From: a virus
Length of the DNA stretch: 30,643 nucleotides
Strand: one strand, 5' to 3'
IMG/VR virus record: IMGVR_UViG_3300042914_000102
Location: 1 to 30,643 of that record
The notes beneath the pieces are model-generated. The model made no database searches, had not been told where the DNA came from, and was given only the letters and a program-made list of their open reading frames with translations. The translations under genes were made by a program, and so were the position numbers. How positions within the stretch are numbered: position 1 is the stretch's first letter; each line of letters starts with the position of its first letter. Below, in pieces: positions 19,971 through 28,043 of the stretch.

Positions 19971-22385
19971 ATGGCTATACTAAACAATAGCAATGCCATC
20001 TCTGCTGGTGGATATGATGTAAATAATTCTGTTAGATTAAGAAGAAGTGCAACTGGTTATTTATCACGAACACCAAGTACTTCTAATAGAAAAACTTGGA
20101 CTTGGAGTGGATGGGTAAAAAGAGGTGTATTAAGTTATAACTATTCTAGGTTTTTTGCAGCATCAGATGGTTCTGGAAATAATGAGGCAGTGCTTAGTTT
20201 TGGTGCGTCTGATACACTATCAGTTTATTCTTATATTGGTGCATATCAATTATTACTTACAACAACACAAGTATTTAGAGATCCATCAGCTTGGTATCAT
20301 ATAGTTGTTGCCTTAGACACAACTCAAGCAACATCATCTAATAGATGTAAAGTTTACGTAAATGGTGTTCAAGTTACAGCATTTGGAACTGCTACTTATC
20401 CTTCACAAAATTATGATGGATATATAAATATTAACCAACCTCATGCTTTAGGATATGATAGAGCTACAGGTGAATCTTTTGATGGTTACATGGCAGAAGT
20501 AAACTTCATAGACGGTTCTGCTAAAACACCTTCAGATTTTGGTGAAACAGATACAACCACAGGTGTATGGAAGCCTAAAGCATACACAGGCACATATGGC
20601 ACTAATGGTTTCTACCTTAAATTCTCTGACATAGCTACTACATCAGGTTCTAACGCAGGTCTAGGTAAAGACTTCTCAGGTAATAGTAACTACTGGACTA
20701 CTAATAACATATCTGTCACATCAGGCACAACCTATGATGCTATGAAAGATAGTCCTACTAATACAAGTGCGACTGTGGCTAATTATGCTGTATGGAGTCC
20801 ATTAGTTGGTTCTGTAGGTGTAACTTTATCTCAAGCTAACTTATCAGCTACATTTGATAGTGCTAGTGGAACTAGATACGGAACAATAGGAACAATAGGT
20901 GTTTCTAGTGGTAAATGGTATTGGGAGTATGAATTTAGTGCTGGTGGCAATAGTGCATTATTAGGCATTACTCAAAAACCATTTGCTGTTCAAATGGGAT
21001 CATGGCCTGGTGAACAAACAGGTGACTACGGATATTTTGGTAGCAATGGTAATAAATATACTGCTGGTTCAGGTTCAGCTTATGGCGCAACATTTACAAC
21101 AGGTGATGTCATTGGTGTAGCGTTAGACCTAGATGCTGGAACACTTACTTTTTACAAAAATAATACTTCTCAAGGCACAGCATTTTCAAGTATTACCGGA
21201 ACATTTTTCCCAGCTATTGGTAAAGGTATAACTGCAACAGGCATTACATCATTTATAAATTTTGGTCAAAGACCATTTGCTTACACACCTCCTACAGGCT
21301 ATGTAGCACTAAACACTTACAACCTACCTACACCTACTATATTGCAAGGTAATAAGTATATGGATGCAACGCTATATACAGGAAATGGCTCTACACAATC
21401 TATTACTAACGCTGGTGCATTTAGACCTGACTTTGTGTGGATAAAAAGAAGAGATGGTGCTGGTCAAGACCATGTATTGCAAGACAGTAATAGAGGTTTT
21501 GGTGGAACTACAAAGCTAGCATCAAGTTCTACTGCGGCAGAAAATACTACAGGTGGTGCAACAGGTTCAGAATGGGGTTCTGTAACTGCTGCAAACTCAA
21601 ACGGATTTAGTATTACTGCAAGCACAAGTGGTGACCAAGTTAATAAAAATACTTGGACTTATGTAGGCTGGCAGTGGCAAGCTGGTCAAGGTTCAACATC
21701 ATCCAATACGAGTGGTAGTATCACGAGTACTGTATCTGTAAACACAACTGCTGGGTTTAGTATTGTGACATTTACATCTGATGGAACTACTGCTGGTGGA
21801 ACAGTTGGTCATGGTCTTGGCGTAGCTCCAAAAATGGTGATTTATAAAGGGCGTAATACTGTAGAAAATTGGTATGTTTATCATACTTCAGTTTTAGCTA
21901 CACAAACTATGGCTTTAAATACAACTAATGCTGCGGCTAATTCTTTGGTATATAATAATACAGCTCCAACAAGCACAGTTATACAATTAAGGCAATCAAC
22001 TTGGGGAGCAGGTAATCTTGTAGCCTATTGCTGGGCAGAAATAGCAGGGTTTAGTAAGTTTGGTTCTTACACAGGTAATGGTAGTGCTGATGGTCCGTTT
22101 GTATATACAGGTTTTAGACCTAAATTTGTAATGATAAAATGTTCAAGTGCTGGTTCAACAGATTGGTTTATGCTTGATACATCAAGAGATACATACAATG
22201 TAGAAGTTAATATGCTTTTCCCTAACCTATCAAATGCAGAAACAAATGTAGGAGCAATTCTTGATGGATTATCCAATGGGTTTAAATTAAAAATTGCTGG
22301 TGGTGCAGCTACTAATACTAATGGTTCTACATACATATTTATGGCATTTGCAGAAAACCCATTCAAGAATAGCTTGGCAAGGTAA
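19971..22385 (+). CDS. Large tail fibre with LamG-like and SPRY domains
   Basis: An 804-residue protein. Residues about 30-190 form a concanavalin/LamG-like domain (RKTWTWSGWVKRG, AWYHIVVALDTTQA, KVYVNGVQV, YMAEVNFIDGSA). Residues about 270-445 form a SPRY domain (SSGKWYWEYEFSAGGN, TGDVIGVALDLDAGTLTFYKNN, FFPAIG). Two copies of a repeated C-terminal module follow, each starting YTGNGS.....NAGAFRPDFVWIK or GFRPKFVMIK; this matches the DUF7483-type repeat ending in YIFMAFAENPF. Such domains bind sugars or proteins, so it is the best receptor-binding candidate in the window. The domain order is unusual but known in aquatic phages. Confidence 0.82.
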   Translation: MAILNNSNAISAGGYDVNNSVRLRRSATGYLSRTPSTSNRKTWTWSGWVKRGVLSYNYSRFFAASDGSGNNEAVLSFGASDTLSVYSYIGAYQLLLTTTQVFRDPSAWYHIVVALDTTQATSSNRCKVYVNGVQVTAFGTATYPSQNYDGYININQPHALGYDRATGESFDGYMAEVNFIDGSAKTPSDFGETDTTTGVWKPKAYTGTYGTNGFYLKFSDIATTSGSNAGLGKDFSGNSNYWTTNNISVTSGTTYDAMKDSPTNTSATVANYAVWSPLVGSVGVTLSQANLSATFDSASGTRYGTIGTIGVSSGKWYWEYEFSAGGNSALLGITQKPFAVQMGSWPGEQTGDYGYFGSNGNKYTAGSGSAYGATFTTGDVIGVALDLDAGTLTFYKNNTSQGTAFSSITGTFFPAIGKGITATGITSFINFGQRPFAYTPPTGYVALNTYNLPTPTILQGNKYMDATLYTGNGSTQSITNAGAFRPDFVWIKRRDGAGQDHVLQDSNRGFGGTTKLASSSTAAENTTGGATGSEWGSVTAANSNGFSITASTSGDQVNKNTWTYVGWQWQAGQGSTSSNTSGSITSTVSVNTTAGFSIVTFTSDGTTAGGTVGHGLGVAPKMVIYKGRNTVENWYVYHTSVLATQTMALNTTNAAANSLVYNNTAPTSTVIQLRQSTWGAGNLVAYCWAEIAGFSKFGSYTGNGSADGPFVYTGFRPKFVMIKCSSAGSTDWFMLDTSRDTYNVEVNMLFPNLSNAETNVGAILDGLSNGFKLKIAGGAATNTNGSTYIFMAFAENPFKNSLAR

Positions 22386-22406
22386 CAATTTAACAAAGGA
22401 AAAATT

Positions 22407-22868
22407 ATGTTTTTAATTAACGGCAAACACCTTCCAGAAGGAGTAGGCTTTAGAGATGCTAATGGCACACAATATTCTGCCAACTGGCTTAACCTATCTA
22501 CAGAAGAAGAAAAACTAGCTATTGGTATCACATGGGTAGCTGAACCAGCACCTATTGATACTCGTTTCTATTGGGATACAGACTTGCCTAAAGCTCTTGA
22601 AGACAAACTAGAAGAAGATGGTTCTACAACTAAAGGTTTAAAGTCACAGTTTATCGCACAAATTAAAGATACAGCAGGTAAACTATTAGCTAATACAGAC
22701 TGGTATGTTATTCGTAAGATAGAACGTAATGTAGATATCCCATCAGAAATAGCTCTAAAACGCACACAAATCGTCACAGAAGCGAATAGATTAGAAGCTG
22801 ATATCAAAGCATCAACTACTGTAGAAGGTCTTATAGAGGTATTAAACGCACAAAATTGGGGTGAATAA
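22407..22868 (+). CDS. Tail fibre accessory or assembly-like protein
   Basis: A 153-residue protein downstream of the large fibre, the usual place of a fibre chaperone. The blocks LPEGVGFRDANGTQYSANWL, then RFYWDTDLPKALED, then LIAQIKD-like helix (FIAQIKDTAGKLLANTDWYV) and a final VEGLIEVLNAQNW match a small phage family related to DUF4376-type fibre-assembly proteins. The WYVIRK segment is characteristic. An AAGGAAAA site precedes it. The function is inferred from family and position. Confidence 0.72.
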   Translation: MFLINGKHLPEGVGFRDANGTQYSANWLNLSTEEEKLAIGITWVAEPAPIDTRFYWDTDLPKALEDKLEEDGSTTKGLKSQFIAQIKDTAGKLLANTDWYVIRKIERNVDIPSEIALKRTQIVTEANRLEADIKASTTVEGLIEVLNAQNWGE

Positions 22869-23227
22869 TGTTTGGTATATCTGCATTTGCTGAAACCTCG
22901 TTTAGTACGCTAGGCAGAATAGGTGGCATAATATTAGCTTCTGCTCAAATAAATGCAGATGCAATTGTAACAGCAAGTGGTAGTTTAACTAATCCATTTA
23001 GTGCTTCTATTACAGTCGTAACCACTATTACAGCAAATGGCATGATACAAGGTGAAGGATGGACACCTATTACACCATCTTCAGATACATGGACAGACTC
23101 AACATTCTCAACAGATACATGGACTACAATAGCATCATCTACAGACACATGGTCAGATACAACAGCAAGTTCAGATGTATGGACAGAAGTAACATCAAGT
23201 AACGATATATGGCTCAGACAAGGATAA
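22868..23227 (+). CDS. Tail-type protein with five 10-residue tandem repeats
   Basis: A 119-residue protein starting MFGISAFAETSFSTL, a recurrent start in small phage tail proteins. From about residue 68 the C-terminus is five tandem decapeptides of form SSDTWTDST (variants TDTWT, TDTWS, SDVWT, NDIWL). At DNA level this is an exact 30-bp period. It overlaps the previous stop by one base. Function unknown; the repeats resemble short beta-strand adhesion or fibre-tip repeats. Confidence 0.72.
   Translation: MFGISAFAETSFSTLGRIGGIILASAQINADAIVTASGSLTNPFSASITVVTTITANGMIQGEGWTPITPSSDTWTDSTFSTDTWTTIASSTDTWSDTTASSDVWTEVTSSNDIWLRQG
23081..23218 (+). repeat. 30-bp coding tandem repeat, five units
   Basis: The core CAGATACATGG recurs at 23081, 23111, 23141, 23171 and 23201 with exact 30-nt spacing. 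Later units diverge (CAGATGTATGG, ACGATATATGG). Unit number could change by slippage or recombination without breaking the frame. Confidence 0.85.
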
Positions 23228-23230
23228 AAC

Positions 23231-23980
23231 ATGGCAAAAACCAAAATTTCAGAATTTAGCTCAACAGCAGCAGATAATACGGATATTACCAATATCAATA
23301 TTGCTGAAGGTTGTTCACCAGCTAACGTAAACAATGCTATACGTTCTCTTATGGCTTTACTTAAAGACCAACAAGCAGGAACAAGTGGTGATCCATTTAC
23401 AGTAGCAGGCACATTAGTAGCATCAGGTCAAATATTATCATCTGGTACTTTAAATGTAACAGGTGGATTTCAATTAGACGGAACTGCTGGAGCTTCAGGT
23501 CAAGTATTATTATCAGCAGGTGGTAGCAATACTCCTACATGGGGTAATGCTTTCGTAGCTGGTATGATTATGTTATGGTCAGGTTCATCTGCAACTATTC
23601 CTACTGGCTGGTTATTATGTGATGGCACAAATTCAACACCTGACTTACGTAATCGCTTTGTAGTAGGTGCGACATCTACTTATGCTGTAGGTGCTACTGG
23701 TGGTAGTGCAGACGCTATTGTAGTAAGCCATACTCATACTGCAACAGTAACTGATCCTGGTCACAACCATACACCACAAACATTAGGTTCTGCACAAGCA
23801 GGTTCAGATAATGGTGGCGCACCAGTTGATGCAAGTACAGGTTATGGTACAGGTAGAACATCATCTGTGACAAGCACGAGTACTACAGGCATCACAGTAG
23901 CAAATAGCACAACAGGATCAAGTGGCACTAATGCTAACTTACCTCCATACTACGCACTTTGCTATATTATGAAAGCTTAG
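23231..23980 (+). CDS. Phage tail collar domain protein
   Basis: A 249-residue protein. The N-terminal part (KTKISEFSSTAADNTDI, then CSPANVNNAIRSLMALLKD) is a fibre-attachment start. A short shaft follows, then the collar domain from about residue 112: AGMIMLWSGSSATIPTGWLLCDG (Ile-Pro-x-Gly-Trp, CDG) with TPDLRNRFVVGA, and the His-rich loop SHTHTATVTDPGHNH, which in T4 gp12-type proteins can bind metal. The final PPYYALCYIMKA is the usual end. Likely a short tail fibre or receptor-contact protein. Confidence 0.85.
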   Translation: MAKTKISEFSSTAADNTDITNINIAEGCSPANVNNAIRSLMALLKDQQAGTSGDPFTVAGTLVASGQILSSGTLNVTGGFQLDGTAGASGQVLLSAGGSNTPTWGNAFVAGMIMLWSGSSATIPTGWLLCDGTNSTPDLRNRFVVGATSTYAVGATGGSADAIVVSHTHTATVTDPGHNHTPQTLGSAQAGSDNGGAPVDASTGYGTGRTSSVTSTSTTGITVANSTTGSSGTNANLPPYYALCYIMKA

Positions 23981-23981
23981 T

Positions 23982-25592
23982 ATGCCAATACAACGCATAG
24001 CTTTTAAAGATTGGTTACCTGACCAACCATCTATCCTAGACGCAGTATCAAAAGCTAATAATGTTATTCCATTAGCTGTAGGATATGGTCCATTTAAGTC
24101 AGCAGTAAACTATTCAGGTGACGCATCTGAAAACTTAACTAACGTATATGCTACTAAAGTAGATAATGACGTATCTGTATTTGCAGGTGGTCTTACTAAA
24201 CTATACAAACTAGATAGTTCAGACTTATCCCTAGATGACGTATCTAAATCAGGTGGCTATACAGGTATTAACAGATGGCAATTTGTTCAGTTTGGTAACT
24301 ATGCACTTGCTACTAATGGTTCTGAAAAGATACAATATTATGATGTAAACTCATCATCATTATTTGCAGACTTAGCTGCAGCAGCTCCAGTTGCTAAATA
24401 TGTTACAGCAGTTCGTGACTTTGTCGTAGGTGCTAATATTGGTGCAGGTACATACCCTACACGAGTTCAATGGTCAGATATAAATAATCCTACAGATTGG
24501 ACACCAGGTGCTGCATCACAATCAGATTACCAAGATATTCCTGATGGTGGTGATATTACCGGTATTACAGGTGGCGAATTTGGTATTGTATTCTTAGAAA
24601 AAGCCATTGTACGTATGTCATATATTGGCTCACCATTATTCTTCCAATTTGACACGATTTCACGAAACATTGGTTGTATAGAAGGTGGTTCTATTGCACA
24701 ATATGGTGGTATTACATACTTCTTATCAGATGATGGATTCTATTCTTGTGATGGTCAAAACATCATTGGTATTGGTGCAGAAAAGGTAGATAGATACTTT
24801 TATAATAACGCTAACATTGGCGATATTGATTCTATATCAGCAGCAGTTGATCCTGAACGTAATCTTGTAACTTGGAACTATACTAACGTATCAGGTGGTC
24901 GTTCATTACTTATTTATAACTATGAAACTAAAAAATGGTGTGAAGCAGATACAGATGTAGATTATCTTTCTACACTAGCTACTTCAGGCACATCTTTAGA
25001 CGCACTAGATTCTGCTTACAATATATCAGCAGGATCATTTGTAGTAGGTAAATCATATACTATCAGAACAGTAGGCACTACAGACTTTACACTTATAGGT
25101 GCAGTTGCTAACACAGTAGGCGTATTATTCACAGCTACAGGCGTAGGTACTGGAACAGGTGTTGCTATAGATATGGCAGCAAGTGCAACAGCTCTTAAAA
25201 CAATAGATACACTTGTAACTACTATGGATGATAGACTTTATAAAGGTGGTAAGTTCTTATTTGGTGGTGTTCGTGATGCTAAGATTGTGACATTTACAGG
25301 CACTTATGCTACAGCTAATTTAACTACTAACGACCTAGAATATGGTTATAACTCTGTAGTCACACTTATTAGACCATCTGTAGATAATGGATCAGCTACT
25401 ATACAAATAGCAAGTCGTAAGATGCTAGATGATACTATTACATACTCTACATCTAAAACTACAGACCAAGAAGATAGATGTTCTGTAAGAAGTGCAGGTC
25501 GTTATCATAGAGTAAGTTTAACACCTACAGGTGCTAACTGGTTCTCTGCAATTGGAATGGATATAGAATACTCTGAACAAGGTACTAGATAA
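23982..25592 (+). CDS. Tail accessory/stabilisation protein (P22 gp10-like)
   Basis: A 536-residue protein following the pattern of phage stabilisation or hub proteins: a DWLPDQPSILDAVSKANNVIP start, RDFVVGANIGAGTYPTRVQWSDINNPTDW, then FLEKAIVRMSYIGSPLFFQFD and GGITYFLSDDGFYSCDGQ, a beta-propeller-like fold. An unrelated insert of about 50 residues (FVVGKSYTIRTVGTTDFTLI and GTGTGVA, at about 25024-25171) interrupts it. It would seal the tail tube below the adaptor. It overlaps the next gene by one base. Confidence 0.8.
   Translation: MPIQRIAFKDWLPDQPSILDAVSKANNVIPLAVGYGPFKSAVNYSGDASENLTNVYATKVDNDVSVFAGGLTKLYKLDSSDLSLDDVSKSGGYTGINRWQFVQFGNYALATNGSEKIQYYDVNSSSLFADLAAAAPVAKYVTAVRDFVVGANIGAGTYPTRVQWSDINNPTDWTPGAASQSDYQDIPDGGDITGITGGEFGIVFLEKAIVRMSYIGSPLFFQFDTISRNIGCIEGGSIAQYGGITYFLSDDGFYSCDGQNIIGIGAEKVDRYFYNNANIGDIDSISAAVDPERNLVTWNYTNVSGGRSLLIYNYETKKWCEADTDVDYLSTLATSGTSLDALDSAYNISAGSFVVGKSYTIRTVGTTDFTLIGAVANTVGVLFTATGVGTGTGVAIDMAASATALKTIDTLVTTMDDRLYKGGKFLFGGVRDAKIVTFTGTYATANLTTNDLEYGYNSVVTLIRPSVDNGSATIQIASRKMLDDTITYSTSKTTDQEDRCSVRSAGRYHRVSLTPTGANWFSAIGMDIEYSEQGTR
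25024..25171 (+). mobile_element. Inserted promiscuous protein module in the gp10-like gene
   Basis: About 49 codons reading ISAGSFVVGKSYTIRTVGTT, then DFTLIGAVANTVGVLFTATG and a GTGTG end. I recognise this module in many unrelated phage tail and structural genes, where it sits in frame inside other domains. Its flanks here are ordinary parts of the gp10-like fold. It behaves like an in-frame domain cassette rather than an insertion sequence; the edges are approximate. Confidence 0.55.
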
Positions 25593-25906
25593 TGTCACGT
25601 GATATGTATAGAAAGTTACCTTGGACAGGTGGAGACCCTAGAAGTGTAGCAGAAATTGTAAACAATCTTGTAGAAGGAAAGTCTAACAATACAGGTGATT
25701 TTTCTACTGCAACAAGTACAACTACAACAACACTTAATAATGAACGTATAGGGTTTAATTCTGTTATATTATTTATGCCATTAGACGCTAACTCTGCATC
25801 AGAACTTAAAGATATTTACTTTACTAATTTTGCACAAGGCAGTTGTACAGTTAATCATGGAAGTCATGGTGTTTCAAGGAACTATCGTTATATAATAGTA
25901 GGATGA
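25592..25906 (+). CDS. Small conserved tail-region protein
   Basis: A 104-residue protein. It begins MSRDMYRKLPWTGGDPRSVAEIVNNLVEG in two blocks, then a Thr-rich TSTTTTTLNNERIG segment and a beta-rich end with HGSHGVSRNYRYIIVG. This combination recurs in podoviruses between the gp10-like and GNAT-like genes. No function is assigned; it is probably a virion component. Its last four bases overlap the next start (ATGA). Confidence 0.74.
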   Translation: MSRDMYRKLPWTGGDPRSVAEIVNNLVEGKSNNTGDFSTATSTTTTTLNNERIGFNSVILFMPLDANSASELKDIYFTNFAQGSCTVNHGSHGVSRNYRYIIVG

Positions 25907-26301
25907 TATTACACTATATACCTAAAGATCAATTACGTGCTAATTGGCAGTTTATCAAGCATGGTTTAGAGATTATAAGAAGTAAAGGCAGTCCTGAATG
26001 GATTGTAGAAGATGTCTATTGTGATTGTTACGAACAACGGTCTATGGCATTTCTAGCAATTACTAATAATCAACCTTATGGTTTTGTAGTATTACAGCCT
26101 ATAGGAAATGCACTTCATGTATGGGCAGCATGGTCATCTATCAATGATGAAGATTTACTTCAACAAGCATGGCAAGAAATTCAAGCAATAGCAAAACAAG
26201 GCAGTAAAACAAAAATTACTTTTACATCTCAAAGACGTGGTTGGGATAGAAAAGCTATCAAAATGGGTTTAAAACCTTCAACATGGGAATTTACACTTTA
26301 A
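25903..26301 (+). CDS. GNAT-like acyltransferase-fold phage protein
   Basis: A 132-residue protein with the strand-helix order of GNAT proteins: AFLAITNNQPYGFVVLQPI (strands 2-3), then LHVWAAWSS (strand 4) and a helix, ending in SQRRGWDRKAIKMGLKPSTWEFTL. The acetyl-CoA loop Q/RxxGxG/A is weak or absent, so it may be non-catalytic. A related small protein accompanies the internal virion genes of T7-like phages (the position of T7 gp13). Probably a virion assembly or internal protein. Confidence 0.68.
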   Translation: MILHYIPKDQLRANWQFIKHGLEIIRSKGSPEWIVEDVYCDCYEQRSMAFLAITNNQPYGFVVLQPIGNALHVWAAWSSINDEDLLQQAWQEIQAIAKQGSKTKITFTSQRRGWDRKAIKMGLKPSTWEFTL

Positions 26302-26310
26302 GGAAATAAT

Positions 26311-27420
26311 ATGTTTAAGTTACACAATTGGGTACAAGAATTAGTACAATCATTCACATTCTATGGTGGTGGTGGAGGTGGCGGTCAGTCACAAACTACG
26401 ACTTCTGGTATTGATCCGTCTATGAGACCTTATGTTGAAAAAGGTTTATCAGAAGCTCAAAAACTATACGAAACATACACACCTAAATACTATGAAGGTC
26501 AAACATTCGTAAGTCCATCTACACAAACAGAATCAGCATTAAGAATGGCAGAAGCTAATGTTGGAGCTACTACACCTGTTATTGGTGAATTGTTAGGTCA
26601 ACAAAGAAATGTATTGGGTGGTCAATATTTAGGTCCTAATCCATATCTTGAAGCAGCTTTAAAACCTGCACAAGACTTAGCTGCAAAACAATATTATGAA
26701 GCTATCAATAAAACAAGAAGTAATTTAGCTGGTGCTAATCGTTTAGGTTCAGGCGCACAAGTTCAATTAGAAAGTTTAGCAGGTGAAAATTTAGCTAATG
26801 CTTTAGTTAATCAAGCAGGTAATGCAGCATATCAAAACTATGCTACGGAACGTGGTTTACAAGAAAACACAGCTAGATATATTCCACAACTTTTACAATC
26901 AACATATACACCTTCATCACAATTATTAAATGTTGGTCAAGCACGTGAAGAATATGCTAATAGAGCTTTACAAGCAGATATTGATCGCTTTAACTTTGCA
27001 CAAAACTTACCATACCAAAGACTTGCACAATTTACATCTACAGTCGCAGGTCAACCATTAACTACAAGATCAGAAACAACATCTAGTGGTGGTGGTAAGA
27101 TTGTATGTACAGCTATGAACGCTGAATATGGCTTTGGTAGCTTCCGTAATGCTATTTGGTTAGCACAATCTAAAGACTTAGACCCAGCATACGAAAAAGG
27201 TTATCACACTCTATTCTTACCATTAGTAAACTATGCTTACAAAGCAGGTGAAAAGAATGCCCTACAACGCATTTTAAGGGGTGTTTTAGAGCATATCGCA
27301 AGACACCGTACTGCTGATATATGGAAACAAAAAAGAGGTAAAAAACGTGATAATTATGGCATGATTTATCGTGCTATCTTAGAACCAATCTGCTACGTAG
27401 TAGGAAAGGTAGGCAAATAA
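26311..27420 (+). CDS. Internal virion-type protein with distinct C-terminal domain
   Basis: A 369-residue protein. After a Gly-rich stretch (FYGGGGGGGQSQTTTSG) a helical body follows with YVEKGLSEAQKLYETYTP, GANRLGSGAQVQLESLAGE and AREEYANRALQADIDRFNFAQ, typical of phage ejection proteins. From about residue 260, after a second SSGGGK linker, a different domain begins: CTAMNAEYGFGSFRNAIWLA, GYHTLFLPLVNYAYK and EHIARHRTADIWKQKRG. I have seen this domain at the end of many phage virion proteins; its role is unknown. It overlaps the next gene by one base. Confidence 0.75.
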   Translation: MFKLHNWVQELVQSFTFYGGGGGGGQSQTTTSGIDPSMRPYVEKGLSEAQKLYETYTPKYYEGQTFVSPSTQTESALRMAEANVGATTPVIGELLGQQRNVLGGQYLGPNPYLEAALKPAQDLAAKQYYEAINKTRSNLAGANRLGSGAQVQLESLAGENLANALVNQAGNAAYQNYATERGLQENTARYIPQLLQSTYTPSSQLLNVGQAREEYANRALQADIDRFNFAQNLPYQRLAQFTSTVAGQPLTTRSETTSSGGGKIVCTAMNAEYGFGSFRNAIWLAQSKDLDPAYEKGYHTLFLPLVNYAYKAGEKNALQRILRGVLEHIARHRTADIWKQKRGKKRDNYGMIYRAILEPICYVVGKVGK

Positions 27421-28040
27421 TGAGTGATCCAGTAACGGCAGCAATGGTAGGAGCTGGTGTAGGCGGTGGTACATCTTTACTCAGAGGTAAAAGTCTAGGT
27501 TCTTCTCTACAAAATGCAGCATTAGGTGGTGTATTAGGTGGTGGTGGTAGCTATCTAGGTGGCGCTATGGGTGGTGCAGGTAATGTTGGTGGCGCTGCAA
27601 AAGGTGGCATTAACTTTAATAGCATTGGTTCTGGTTTAGGTGGAACAAATTTACCAGTAGGTGGACAAGGCATTAATTTAGGTTCTTTAGGATATGATGC
27701 TACGCAAGGTGCTAACTTATTAGGTAATTTTGGAACTGGCATTACTCAAACATCAAATCCTTTACTATATTTAGATGATGCAGCTAACTTAACAAACCCA
27801 GTAAGTAATAGCGTATTTAATAAAATGGGTAATGCAGTTTTAGATTCAGTTAAATCTAATCCATTACAAGCAGTAGGATTAGGTATGAATGTATATGACA
27901 GAATGAATCCATCTGCAGCACCATTACAACCATCTCCAATGTTAAGCGCACAACAGCTTATGGGTCAACAAGGTGCAGTTCCCATTCCACAATTTAACAG
28001 CATGGCACAATTACCAAGAAAACCAATTTACATAGGATAA
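27420..28040 (+). CDS. Gly-rich internal virion/ejection protein
   Basis: A 206-residue protein. The N-terminal 110 residues are Gly/Ala-rich with short hydrophobic runs (AAMVGAGVGGGTSLLRG, LGGGGSYLGGAMGGAG), able to enter membranes. The C-terminal part (ANLLGNFGTGI, PLQAVGLGMNVYDRMNPSAAP, QLMGQQGAVPIPQF) is ordinary low-complexity. Proteins of this sort follow the previous family in many podoviruses and are thought to help DNA cross the cell envelope. It is coupled by a one-base overlap upstream. Function inferred from composition and place. Confidence 0.68.
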   Translation: MSDPVTAAMVGAGVGGGTSLLRGKSLGSSLQNAALGGVLGGGGSYLGGAMGGAGNVGGAAKGGINFNSIGSGLGGTNLPVGGQGINLGSLGYDATQGANLLGNFGTGITQTSNPLLYLDDAANLTNPVSNSVFNKMGNAVLDSVKSNPLQAVGLGMNVYDRMNPSAAPLQPSPMLSAQQLMGQQGAVPIPQFNSMAQLPRKPIYIG

Positions 28041-28043
28041 ATC

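Noticed and set aside
22945-23412. 155-residue minus-strand frame
   Set aside because: It arises from the Thr/Ser-rich repeat gene and the collar gene read backwards; Val/His/Ser composition only.
18651-23980. Diversity-generating retroelement acting on the tail fibres
   Set aside because: I looked for a reverse transcriptase, a template-repeat copy with adenine-specific differences and a C-type lectin variable tip. None is visible in the window.
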